A program made the position numbers and the translations under genes. Positions 42,912-54,200 of a stretch of 64,000 nucleotides of DNA are shown here, piece by piece; positions within the stretch are counted from its first letter, which is position 1, and the number at the start of each line of letters is the position of its first letter. A model generated the notes under the pieces. It was not told where the DNA came from, did not search any database, and worked only from the letters and a program-made list of their open reading frames with translations. Source of the DNA: Blattamonas nauphoetae (Eukaryota; Preaxostyla; Oxymonadida); NCBI GenBank assembly GCA_033064195.1, contig JARBJD010000108.1:124001-188000 (forward strand). The letters are read 5' to 3'.

Positions 42912-45242
42912 GATCCATCTTCTCTTTTTTACCTTTACGACATTCCGTGTCCTTGCCAGCTCATGTGGCTTCAAAAGTGATGATATTGTGACATATAAAG
43001 ACGCAAAGGAATGCCTCGAATCGATTCCGGTCTGACTCCATCATTTTCATCACCTTCTAGCTCTCAAAAGAAATCTCGGAAAAATTCAGAACTATCAAAT
43101 CACTTCAGGTGTATTTAACTAGTGACGCTTTCTATAGCTACTATCAAGGAGTCCCAGCTCCATATGGAGACAAATCGATTGATCTCTCTGAACAACTGAG
43201 CACACTGAATGCTCAGGAATTTACGAACACCAATGAGTTTTATTCTGCTATATCTGACGTCGTACGAAAGGCAGGAAATCCAAACCTTCTCTTTACCAAA
43301 CCTTGTGGTTGGAATTTTGCATTTGTCCTCCCACTTGGTATTAGTGCGGGTTTTGACTCAACCACAAAGTCAATCAAACTTTTCTTCTCACAACTTCCCT
43401 CTGAATTTCAAAGAGTCACCACCGCGGCCTCAACTTCGTACGATTACACCAAACTCATTGGATGCGAAATTACAGCTATCTCTGAGAACTTGAAAGACTC
43501 TGAACTTAAAATGAAACCTGTCGAGTATTTATCTCAATGGGCCAAAAATAATGTCTTCATATCTCGTGATGACGCAGTAAATTTCAACAGGGCCATTCAA
43601 AACGATTTCTCCATCCGTTTTCAAGAAACTGCCGGAATTCCACCACAGAATCGAACAAAATTCAATTTTATCGATGATAAAGGCCGAGAGATGACAATAG
43701 ATCTTCCCTGGATGAGTGTTGTTTTCGACGACATCAAAAAGGACTCTTTAGAAACTCTATGCCCTTTGACTGAAGCTAGTAACCAGAAAAATTCGCTTCT
43801 AAAACCACGGAAAACCCTCCGCCAGAGGATTACTAACGACGACACAGCATATGTCACAGCAAAACTCATGTCGTATCAGGGCAAGAAAATTGGCTATCTG
43901 CGCATCAGAACGTTTGATGTGGAGGGAGCCTCCTTGCAACTCTTCGTGCAGCAGCTCATTGCTGCAATGAAGTCAATCAAGACGTTTTCCGCAACCTCGT
44001 TCATCTTGGACATGAGAGAGAACTTTGGAGGCAAGCCTGGTCTTTCGTTGTTCAGTCTTCGCTACATTTTCGGAAATCGCTATCCGATCTTCCCCGAAAT
44101 GGGTATTTCTCTTCTTTTTTGAACTCTTTCCAGTCATGCCTAAATCAAACTTGCACACAGAACTCAACAAACACAACATCCTGACACAGACACCTCATTA
44201 CGAGTACACGAAATCAACAAACATCACAAAATCATGGTACAAGAACACAGTGAAGAAGACAGTGAAAACAACATCTGGCCAGGATGTCTCATTCGACTAC
44301 ACAAAACGATACACAGTCTCTCAGTTTGCAGGTGAAGGAACGAAAAGTGATGTGGAGTTCTACAAACTGCTTGATTGTGATTCACCTATTTTGTTTGCAC
44401 CCGAAGACACCCTCATTCTGACGGATGGGCTCTGTCTCGGTGCGTGCGCGTTGTTCATCAAAAAGCTCGAAAATGCCAAATTGGGCCGAATAATCGCGCT
44501 CGGAAAGACAGACACTGACTCTTTCGCGATCGGCTCTGGTGTTGCTGGTCAAACAATGTCCTCAACATACATCGAGCAGCTTCCGTCGACTTACCCAAAT
44601 CTTACGTTCAACCTCCCGCTCCCCTTCCCTCGCAGCGACACGTCGGTGTCGTGGCCTTCAGAGGCAGTGTATTCATACGACTGGACTGCTCGAAAGAACG
44701 GAGCAAATGGAGCCGACTTCCTGGAATTCACAAATGAAGCTGCAGACATCCGTCTCAGCCACTTTCCATCGTTTGATGAGTTTTCGAAAACTTCAATCGA
44801 ATCCACCATCAAGTCTCTTTCAAGGTACTTCGATGTCTGCTCTCCTTGGAACGTCAAAATCTCATCCAAATGCAAAAAGGGGAGTGAGAAGTCGGACCCA
44901 AAATACAAGCTTTCAAATGCTCTGTACGGATTCCCGTGTGACTCCACATCGTTCACCTTCGACGAATCGAAGTGTGCGTTTGCTCAATGTAGTCCTGGAT
45001 ACTACTTATCGTCCAGAAACAAATGCGAGAGCATCCCTAAACTCTCTTCTTCTTTGTCGGCTGCTGAGATTTTAGTGCCAATCATCATTCTTCTTATTGT
45101 TGCTGTCCTAATTGTTGTGGCCTTCTTTGGATTCAGACGGTACCGTCAGAAACAGGCTCTCAAATTCGCAAAAATCAACGAGTATCAAGCAATTCAAGAT
45201 GTGCCCGAAGACACCTCAGTCATGGATACTGATGATGAATAA
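42910..45242 (+). CDS. S41-protease-like type I membrane protein, probably inactive
   Basis: Exons are 42910-43029, 43109-44102 and 44134-45242, 740 aa. Signal peptide (MIHLLFFTFTTFRVLASS), large ectodomain, one TM helix (IIILLIVAVLIVVAFFGF) and a short tail. The core matches S41 (tail-specific/CPAF-like) peptidases: IGYLRIRTFDV, SFILDMRENFGGK and the nucleophile loop LILTDGLCLGACALF. In CPAF-like relatives that loop carries the catalytic Ser between the two Cys (CxSTC). Here the position is Gly-Ala (CLGAC), so the protein probably lacks peptidase activity and may bind ligands instead. A Cys-rich segment precedes the membrane. Confidence 0.8.
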
Positions 45243-45367
45243 CTTTCGTCACACTCCTCTTTTTTCCAATGCATCCACCGAGTTTTGCCTTTTCTATTTT
45301 TATGAGAACTGGAGGAAATCAATATATCAGAAATGAAGAGGCTGTGAAATGAAAAATAAAGGCTTTG

Positions 45368-48151
45368 TCAGCCAGGCTTTGTCTTGTCTTTGATTTGGAG
45401 GAGCATATTCCGTCTGTCCTCATTTGTCCATCGAGTGGATGTTGTCCCTTTCCTTCTCAAGGGCATCCGTTCAGTTTGCTTGGGTGCAGCGAGCGGTGCC
45501 GGTTCAGGAGGAAGATCTCCCCATCCACGGTCAGCTGTGATCCTCCACTGCGACTGATCGAAATCGTGGCGAGGCTGAAAAGAATATTGTGAGGTTCCAA
45601 AATCGTCCTCTTCTCTCGACCTTTCTTGCGGGACGAAGGCACTCTGACGGGTGTCTCTCCAACTCGACGATGAGATATGTTCATTTTGGGAGGCTCTTTG
45701 TGTGTTCGAAGCAGGCGAATCTGTTCCACTGGGGGCAGCATGTGTGTGAGTATGTGTTTGAAGTGGTTCGTCGGTCGGTTGCGAGTGAACGTGATAGACC
45801 AACGTCATCCGCCCTGTTTCGTCAGTTTGAGGAGATCGTGTTGGAATGCGGGTGATGTTCTGCTCAGATTCTGGGCCGTCTGCAAAATCGTAGTCGATGG
45901 AAGACTCGTCTTCGCTCTGATTGCTTTTGTTGTCTTGTTCTTCTTCGTCATTCACCGATATTTGCTGTGACTCTAATCTGCGGTTGGCCTCGGATTCCTT
46001 TTGGAACTTGACTTGTGCCATGAAGGCGTTGATCTTTTCGTTTCGTTCCTGTTCCTTCCTTTTCCTCTCTTGTTCTTGCCTCTCTTTCTCTTCAGCCTCG
46101 TTCGAGATTGATTGAGTCGTGTGTTGACTCAATGTTCCGTTTCTGGTTTGGATCATCGCAACCTCTTCATTGTTAATCTGGGTCAGAACATCATCCGTCT
46201 GCCGTTCATGATCCAAAAAGTCGCGTGTCCTCTCCTCTTCTCGTTGTCGGAAGGCCTCTCTTCGCTCCAAGTCTTGCCGATACACCCCTCTCCGCCATTC
46301 CTTTCTCTGTTCTGCTTTCACGTCTGAGCGGCGTCGTGTTTCTTCCCGTTCGCGAAGCTCTCGTTCTTTTTCTTCATCGTCCTCCATATCATCACGAAAT
46401 GCCTTCTCTCGAAGCATTGTTTCGTTCATTTCGATCAGTTGTTGTCGCTTGCGCTGTCTCGTCTCTTCTTCAACTCGACGGAGTCTTTCCGTGCGGGCTT
46501 GAGCTTCTGCTTCTTGTTGATATTGCTCGTGTCGCCGGATGTCTTCCTCCTCCCGACGTCTGCGTTGTCTCGTTTCCTCCTTTTCCTGTCGTTCTCTCCG
46601 CTTTTCATCACGCTGTCGTCGATACTCCTCTTCTCGCTTTTGTTCGGCATCTCTCCGCTCTTCCTCTTCTCGCCGACGCTCTCTTGTTCGAGCTGCCTGG
46701 TCAAGATCATACTGTCGATTGCGTTCCTCTCTTCTATTTCGTTCGTCCTCCTCCTCCTTTCGAATGCGCTCCAGCTCCATCAATCTCCTCTGTTCTCGCC
46801 TTTCAGCTTCTTCTTTTCTGGATTGCCTTGCTTCATCCTGAAGAGTTTGTTCTGCTTTCCAGCGACTATGCCGTTCCTCTTCCATCTGCCTTCGATGTTC
46901 ATTTTCTCGGATGGCTCGTTCTTCAAGTTGACGACGACGTTGAGTTTCGTCGAGGTCTCTTTGTTGTTGTCGTTCTCGCTCAATGGTTCGCTGGAATTCA
47001 AGTTCATTTTGTCGACGCGTCGATGCTTCCTTCTGTCGTGTCAATCTGAGCTGTTCTCTCGCGTCAAGTTCTTCCTCCCGAATCGAATGCTCTGCTTCCA
47101 TCCGCTGCTGTCGAGCATGATCACGGCGCTGTTGTGCTTCGAGGTGCTTTTCGTAATAAAGAGCAGAGTTGGACTGAGTCGAATCTGTCGGTTGGTATTC
47201 GTGAGAGATGGGCTCAGGTTGCGCAGCCTCGAATGCGAGTGGTCGGTCAACATCATCGACCCCCCAATGGCCATTCCTCAGGCTCCGATCAATCGCTGTC
47301 ATCTCGTCATCGGTGTCCAAGGGAGATTGGGGAGGGGACATGTGTTCGACGGGGGCAGCGGGGAATTTGGTGGTGGACGAAGTTGTTGACTTGACTTCAG
47401 ATGGGAAGGCCTCGACGAACGCTGAACTTCGGAGAGGAGCATGTCGATCATTTCTGTTGTGAAGAGATTCGAGCTGATTTTGTGTTTTTCGAAGTTCGTT
47501 TTCGAGGGTCTGCCTGGTTTTGTCATTTTCACTTCGAAAGTCAGAGAGGATGCGAAGAAGCATCAAATCAGAACTGTTTGATGATTGACGTTCTTGTTGA
47601 AGTCGAATAGTTTCGAGAATTTGCGAATTTATGCGTTCCATCTCCCTCATGTGCTCTGCTTCAATTCGCCGATTTCTTTCTTCGATCCGTTTGTTTTCAT
47701 TTTCCCATTCTTGCTGCATTCTTTCTTCTCGGGATTTTTGTGCAATTCTATCCTTTTCTCGTTTCTCCTTTTCTTTTTTCCGGCGTTGTTCTTTCTCTTT
47801 TCTTTTCTGTTCTTGGATGGACAGATATCGTTCTCGTGATTGGATTTCATTCTGCTGCTGTTGCTGTATAAGTTGAATTCTTTGCTGTAATGCTGTTTGC
47901 ATCTCTGTTGTACCTTCACGAAAATCTCGAAGTTCTCTTTCGATAGCATCGAGCTGTCGATCGCTTCTAGACTTTTTCCGATGATGAGTTTGATAATCCG
48001 AGGAATACGATGTGTTATGATTGTTTTTGTATGGAGAGGGATTAATTGTCCTTAGTTGTTGTTGAAATAACTGATTCTGTCTTTGGATGGAATTTAATTC
48101 TTCTTCTAGTTGATTGATTTTAATGTCTGTGTCTGAATCAGAATTATCCAT
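45368..48151 (-). CDS. Glu/Arg/Gln-rich coiled-coil (trichohyalin-like) protein
   Basis: Single exon, 927 aa from ATG 48151. An N-terminal short coil (INQLEEELNSIQRQ) is followed by some 600 residues of almost pure Glu/Arg/Gln/Lys sequence in long heptad runs (e.g. EEERRDAEQKREEEYRRQRD), typical of single alpha-helix or trichohyalin-like proteins. The last about 200 residues are disordered and end in a conserved-looking basic patch (TRWTNEDRRNMLLQIKDKTK). It is probably a cytoskeletal or axostyle-associated filament or spacer. Long open frames on the opposite strand are shadows of its biased codons. Confidence 0.75.
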   Translation of the reverse strand: MDNSDSDTDIKINQLEEELNSIQRQNQLFQQQLRTINPSPYKNNHNTSYSSDYQTHHRKKSRSDRQLDAIERELRDFREGTTEMQTALQQRIQLIQQQQQNEIQSRERYLSIQEQKRKEKEQRRKKEKEKREKDRIAQKSREERMQQEWENENKRIEERNRRIEAEHMREMERINSQILETIRLQQERQSSNSSDLMLLRILSDFRSENDKTRQTLENELRKTQNQLESLHNRNDRHAPLRSSAFVEAFPSEVKSTTSSTTKFPAAPVEHMSPPQSPLDTDDEMTAIDRSLRNGHWGVDDVDRPLAFEAAQPEPISHEYQPTDSTQSNSALYYEKHLEAQQRRDHARQQRMEAEHSIREEELDAREQLRLTRQKEASTRRQNELEFQRTIERERQQQRDLDETQRRRQLEERAIRENEHRRQMEEERHSRWKAEQTLQDEARQSRKEEAERREQRRLMELERIRKEEEDERNRREERNRQYDLDQAARTRERRREEEERRDAEQKREEEYRRQRDEKRRERQEKEETRQRRRREEEDIRRHEQYQQEAEAQARTERLRRVEEETRQRKRQQLIEMNETMLREKAFRDDMEDDEEKERELREREETRRRSDVKAEQRKEWRRGVYRQDLERREAFRQREEERTRDFLDHERQTDDVLTQINNEEVAMIQTRNGTLSQHTTQSISNEAEEKERQEQERKRKEQERNEKINAFMAQVKFQKESEANRRLESQQISVNDEEEQDNKSNQSEDESSIDYDFADGPESEQNITRIPTRSPQTDETGRMTLVYHVHSQPTDEPLQTHTHTHAAPSGTDSPASNTQRASQNEHISSSSWRDTRQSAFVPQERSREEDDFGTSQYSFQPRHDFDQSQWRITADRGWGDLPPEPAPLAAPKQTERMPLRRKGTTSTRWTNEDRRNMLLQIKDKTKPG

Positions 48152-48242
48152 CTCCCTGTTCTCCAACAACAATCAGGATGAATGAATCCGATTGATATTC
48201 ACCGTGATAATTCGGACTGACCATAACCGTTCGCATAACTTC

Positions 48243-48999
48243 ATGAGTTCATCCAGTATTCCTATCAATGATCTGCAAACGGTACATATTTCTGATTTTG
48301 TCCATTTTTGTAGTGTGTAAGTTATCTGTCTCAACGTAAATATCAAGAAGCCCTGGAATTGTCTGAAAAACGTTTGTGAAGCTTTCTAACAATGCCGTCA
48401 CTTCTTTTTTCTAAACACTGTGTATTACCCCTCCTTTGATCGTATAGTATTGGCAATCGACCCACACCACAAGACACTCCAGAACATCAGGACAGAACTT
48501 CTAAAACACATAGAAGAAGATAGTATCCAGTTTTCTTTCCTACAATATTCATTTTCTCTCATAATTTTATCTCCTCTTGCCAGAAGAAAAAGTCGAAAGT
48601 GAATCGGAGGAAGAAAGCGAGTCTCAAAATGAAGAAACTGCGCCACATTCCGAACAAGAAGCATTAAACTCCCAAACAGACGCTTCATTGGATGAACTTT
48701 CTCAGGAAGAACAGATGGACGACAATTCACAGGGAGACTACAACGAAATTCCACAGACACGCCATCCAATTGTACAGAAACTCGTTGATGATAATCTAGA
48801 CTCTGTCTCGCCTCAAAATGATGGAACCCTTTCTAACGATCTCAAAGAAAAGCTCAATTCCATTCTCCTGAATGACATTGCCTCAATTCGTGCATTTTTA
48901 GATGACGCTTCAAAAGCAGAAGAATCGACAAGCATGGAAAAGGCAAATGCACTCCGAAATATCCAATCTGAGCTCGGGAAGGTCACCCCACCAAAGTGA
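48243..48999 (+). CDS. Acidic TPR protein (ERICH2-like)
   Basis: Exons are 48243-48281, 48314-48371, 48448-48522 and 48584-48999, 195 aa, all phases closed. The N-terminus is one TPR-like helix pair (LSQRKYQEALELSEKLLAID PHHKTLQN), followed by a Glu/Ser-rich acidic stretch and a helical C-terminus (IASIRAFLDDASKAEE). The order resembles the C-terminal part of animal glutamate-rich protein 2 (ERICH2), a flagellar-lineage protein, but the match is by eye. It is divergently transcribed from the coiled-coil gene, with about 90 bases between starts. Confidence 0.6.
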
Positions 49000-49086
49000 T
49001 GGATTATAGTTTGCATAGTCTTCATTTCTCTTTGTTTACATGCATTTCACATGATGATGGAGGAAATTTGTTGTCAATGAAATGAA

Positions 49087-51039
49087 TTAATCATCCTCAT
49101 TTTGTTGCATCGCCTGTTTCCTCTGTTTTTTCTCTTGGTTCTTTTGCTTCCAAGATTTCTTCTGTGGTTGATTGCCCATTCCTGGGATGGTTCGTCCTCC
49201 AACTCCTGTTTGTGACGGTGGGCCAGAGGCAGACTGGTGTGATGCAGAGCTTCCTCCGCCACCACCTCCACTGCTCATCATGGACCGAAAAGCATCCGCA
49301 GCGGCGGAAGAGATCCCAGGCGAGCGATACGCCCCTTTCTTCGGAGCGGCCGACGGGGTGTCTTTGCTGGCGACGTTGAGCCGGAAGCCCGTTGGTGGAC
49401 GGATGGACTGCTGCTGTTCGGCGGTGATGGGGGGTCCCACGGCAAGTTGATTGCGGGTTGGGCGGAAGATGAAGTCATAAAGACAGTCTGTGTCCATTTT
49501 GAGGATGGTTTCTCCAGTCATTGAAAACACAATAAAATGGTTGTCAACTCTCAGCCGAGGGGTGCACACGGCAGACACGATGAAGATTTCTGGTTCTCCG
49601 TTGTCCTTCTTTCGGGCAGCACTCCAACGAAGATCGGAGCCCCAAGGATTGCAGATCTTCCCAACAAGAACGGGCTTGCTTCCTTGATCTTTCTGGTTGA
49701 GGCCTTTGAGATCAAATATCATCATGTCACCACTTCCCAAGTTTCCGAAGGCACCAACAAGGCAGTAACGGCCAAGAGAGGGATGGAAGGAGATTGTGTT
49801 GACAGGCGCAGTACACATGTCGCAGAGCCACTTCCCGCGCTGAGAGAAGACTGAGACAGTGGCGGGCATCTGACCGTGGATGACAACAAGCTCTCCTCCT
49901 CCACGTTCAGACGGGGCTGGTTTGTCTTCTTCTCCAACCCAGTGGAAGTTTCCTTCGTATCCAAGGGTGGGATTGAAGGAGGCAGCGTGGATCATGCTGC
50001 TGATTTCTTTGTCACCAGACTTCAGAACGATAACCTGAGCAGAAGTTACGTCGATGAAGACACAGCCCGCACTGCCATAATAACTCTTGTTTTGGCGATC
50101 GTTGTCGGTTCGTGCGATGCACATGCATGAACGTGAGCATGGTGACCATTCGATTTCAGCTGAATTGGCGTCAAAGAAGAGATTCTTTGAAACAATTGCT
50201 TTGGGGATTCCTTTTCCGCTTCCCTTGGCGTGATCGACAAGGGAAGAATAAGCATATATTGAAAAGAATGCGGGGTTATTTCTTGTTCCAGAAACAAAGA
50301 GAGCAAAGGGTGGAACATCCAGTGGGTTCACGACACGTGATCGTTCAGTTGCTGGACTATGTCCAATTTTAAAACAAGAAAGATGGTCAATATTGAGTCT
50401 GTAAGTTGATCGGACCGTCAGTGGATCGGATGTTCCTTTGGATTCTCCTTCGCCTGATGGAGTTGGTTCATCCGCGTTTGCTGCTTGAGTCGCTTGGGCT
50501 GCAAGGGCTGCTTCGACCGCGGGCATTTCGAATATGTCAAGTGATGAACGGCTTCGCATCATGGCAAAGATTGATTCGTTTTGGACCCATTGAACGACAG
50601 GACCTGTTTGTTCACTGACACAGAAACGACAGAATAATTGCTTTGTTTCCAGGTCCCATATCTCTAAGTTGGGTGTCGTTCGCTCGCGATTCGGAATAGA
50701 ATAATAAACTGAAAGAAACGAGCTCTGTGGGGAAAACGCAATATGATTGCAGTGCGGACTTGTTGACTAAAGAAATGGCGTGAAAAGGAGACAGATATGG
50801 TAGAATTGATAAAAGAAGAAAAAAACCTGAGCGACTACAGCACTCGAATCATATTCGATGACAGTGAAACCAATGTACCCTTTTCCGACGGCGGCCAAGT
50901 ATTTTCCATTGTTGGAGAACAATAGCGGACCTTCCAGTGTGAGTGCATCGTCAGCTTCTCCAATGGAAAAGTTTGGAAGGAAAGATCCCTTTGAGACTCC
51001 TCGTTTTGACCTAAGAAGAAAATCTTGGCCTGCCGTCAT
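49087..51039 (-). CDS. EIF2A: Translation initiation factor eIF2A
   Basis: WD-repeat factor that can deliver initiator tRNA without eIF2. Exons are 51039-50827 and 50766-49087, 630 aa. Blade sequences align along the family: FSNNGKYLAAVGKGYIGFTV, IAFSPQSSFLSVYYSIPNRE, IEWSPCSRSCMCIART, PVNTISFHPSLGRYCLVGAF, GNLGSGDMMIFDLKG and the near-invariant VSAVCTPRLRVDNHF. A Gly/Ser-rich stretch and a Lys/Gln-rich C-terminal helix (KKSWKQKNQEKKQRKQAM) follow, as in homologues. An in-frame ATG at 51039 is used; the family often has about 10 more N-terminal residues. Confidence 0.93.
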
Positions 51040-51244
51040 TGAGATCGAAACCACTATCGCAACATCTTCAGCTCGTTGGGTCTTTTCACTTCATTTGAAA
51101 CAACTATTTCTCATTGTATCGTGAATATTGATATCTACGTAACATAAAATTGCGTTTTGATTTATCATTCATGAGATCGTTCTCATTAAACGAAACGGTT
51201 CTTTCTCACGTCCATCAATTTTACTTTGGAAGATCTTGTGATAA

Positions 51245-54200
51245 ATGTCAAAATTTCGTATTCGTGAACTTATTCGTTCCGCACGAGATCTTGCACTAAA
51301 CTCCCAACCGGATTTCGGTCTGTTTCATCTATCTCATGATTGTTACCATTCAAACCAAATTGTGAATAGGTAATCAACTACAACTTAATGAAGTTGAGAC
51401 ACTCGTCTTTACCAAGCAGAGACAAATCCTTCAAATCGAAGAGCTATGCTTTGATGTTTACCAAAAGATCGTCACAACAAAACCAGTTCAAGACGAAACT
51501 ATCATCGCTAAAATTGAGGCAAACAGAAAGCAACTATTTACGATGGTAAATCCACTTGGTCAATGGGAACAAGTATGTCTCCCTTTCTTTCATTCATCAA
51601 TCTAGAAATACTCGACCCTTCTTTTCCTCGTCCGGAGCTATCCTCAATTGTTGCTCAAAATGGGAAGAGAAATACCACACGAACAGTTGGAATCGTTCAT
51701 CCAAAACCATATTTTCCCCCTTTTCAAGCATGAGAGTAGCCTCATCGAAAGAGAATTGCTTATCAGACTCATCAATGTATGATAAAATGCCCCAGTTCTC
51801 ATATTCATTTAAGACTGCAATTTTTGATGAAATGTCTGTTTCACGTGATGCGAGGTATTTTCTTCGAGCCAATACTTTCGCCTCAAAACTTCTGACAGCA
51901 TATTCGAAGTATGTTTTGATTGATCTCAAAACATCTTTCATTCCTTGTCCCTATTTTTTTAGAACTGATGAATGTGTTCAATATCTTCATGATGTTGTTG
52001 GTCCCGTGATCAACGCCATCCTAGCCAGTTCAACTCTAGATCTCGAAATGGATCCTCTCAATGTTGCTCGAGCACTTCGTTTACCAAATAGTCTCGAAGT
52101 TGAGGATGCAATATGTCAGAAAGAGGTTTCTGTCATAATTCTCCTCCACAAAGCCGATCTCCAACAAGCTGTGTCGATTTTGCTCGATCAAATCAACACT
52201 TTCACCACAAAAATTCCATACGGTTTACGCCAGATCTGTGCAGCGATGTTACAGTCCTCGCCTTGCTCAACAATGACTGTTGATGAGCGCCATTCACTTG
52301 TCTCATCAATCTTCTTTCTTCGATTTGTCTCTGCTTCAATTTTTACCCCGGAAGCATATTCTGTTCTTGATCCGAAAATGATTGATTGGTTTCGCTCTCA
52401 ACCTACTTCAACCAACCCATTCACTTATTTGGATGTTTGCCCTCAATTTCCTCTCCCTGGCAAATTATCGCCGCCTGTTGTGGCTGCATCAATCAACAAC
52501 CGGTCCCGACGCAACCTCACTCTTATTGCCAAGATCATTCAGACTGCAGTGAATTTTTGCAGTTTCGAAGAGAAGGAAAAATACCTAAAGCCCCTCTCGT
52601 ATCCTTTCGTCCTCGACACACGCCACATCATCCTTCACCGTTTCTGCGACGAGCTCTGCAATGTGGACACAGCGTACGAGTATGTTCCGGCAGAGTTTCC
52701 ACTCTCCACATATCCGCAGTACTCAAACCCATCATCCCCAACCTGTCCGTCTGTCCCACCTGGGATTCACATCACCATCCCCACTGCTAACTTAATCATG
52801 TTTCATCGCTTGCTCACATTTCAACAGGGCTCGTTCCCTTCGAAGTCACCAGCCGAACTCGTCCTTCAGTCACTCGGAATGAAAGTGCCCGAGGAATCCG
52901 ACTTTCCTGTTAACAGCGTTCAATTCTTTGTGGAGTACTCGATCCAGGAAGAACGACTCCGCTCTCCAACACTCCACCCGCTCTCTCTCCATCAACTTCA
53001 TGTGCGTCATCCCATCCACGACTTCCTCCATGCTATCCAACATCGTTCCTTCGCAACAAAAGCATCTGAAGGTACAATCAATCCAATCGCTACCATCCCC
53101 CAAATCAGTGCTCTCGACGAGTGTCTTCAAGTCATCCAAACCGCCCAGTTTGAGCAGATGGAGCTCCTTGATTGGGACGGGCAAAGCCGGAAGAACTCGG
53201 GACTGAGGGCCATCAAATTCCCCATCACTCCTGCGCAGATGGACTACCTTGAATCATCGCTCTCCCCTCTCTTCATCTATTCTGATCAGTGCACGTGTGG
53301 GATCAAGCCCTGTGCTGACCCTCACTTGTTTTCAATCCCATCTACCTCGTATTCAACGGCACTTCCCCATAGCTATTCTCCCTCCGTTCCGATTACCAAA
53401 CCAAGCGAGATCCACTGTAGTCTCCGAAAGAAGATGGAGCGCATCTTCTTGAGGTCATTTCCACAACTTCAGTTTCCGTTCACCCGAACGGAGTCACGCC
53501 GAAGCCTCACCGCTCTCCCCAAACGACATCGGACACCAACACCACCGCCCATGTTTCATGAACAGCCGCCACCGTTCCCTTCACCACCTGCTCTTCCGTC
53601 TGAATCGAACTACCAGCTGAAGTTGCCGTCTGTTCAGCACTTTTCTGCTCTTCCTCTTCGAAGCACTGACCTGAAAGGATTGTTTCTCCCAAAGCCGGTC
53701 CTCGACACCAGCTTGTACATCGAGGAACCTCCAGTTCCGATGACAGAAAGCTGTTTCACTCGACGTCCGGCATTGTTCAGCCAAGAATGGAGTGAAGCTT
53801 TCGCCCGAAAGGAGCAGATCAGCCAGAACGGAAAGGAATCGTTAACATTTTCGCTTCGGATGGCATACGAACTGTTTGTCAAAAACGAAACGTCCCTCGA
53901 GAACGTGCATGAAGCAGGATTCATCTTCCTAACACCTGAAGAGATGGAGCAGAGACAACTTCTGTGGAACGAGTATGAAGAAAACAGGAAGAAGACATTT
54001 GAAACTGGAAAACGGAGACAGAACATCCGCATCAAGCAAGAAGCAAAACGGAGGCAGGATCTCATCGATGAAGAAAAGAAGGAAGCTGAGAAGGACAAAA
54101 AGAAGAAGAAGGGAAAAATCGAAAAGCCCAAACCAAAACACCGTTTTCGCCCAATCCCACTGGGTGCTGCCATCGACGATGACGACATGACCCCGTTTGA

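Noticed and set aside
46225-47389. Very long open frames on the plus strand
   Set aside because: Antisense shadows of the Glu/Arg-rich coiled-coil gene; its codon bias keeps the opposite strand free of stops.
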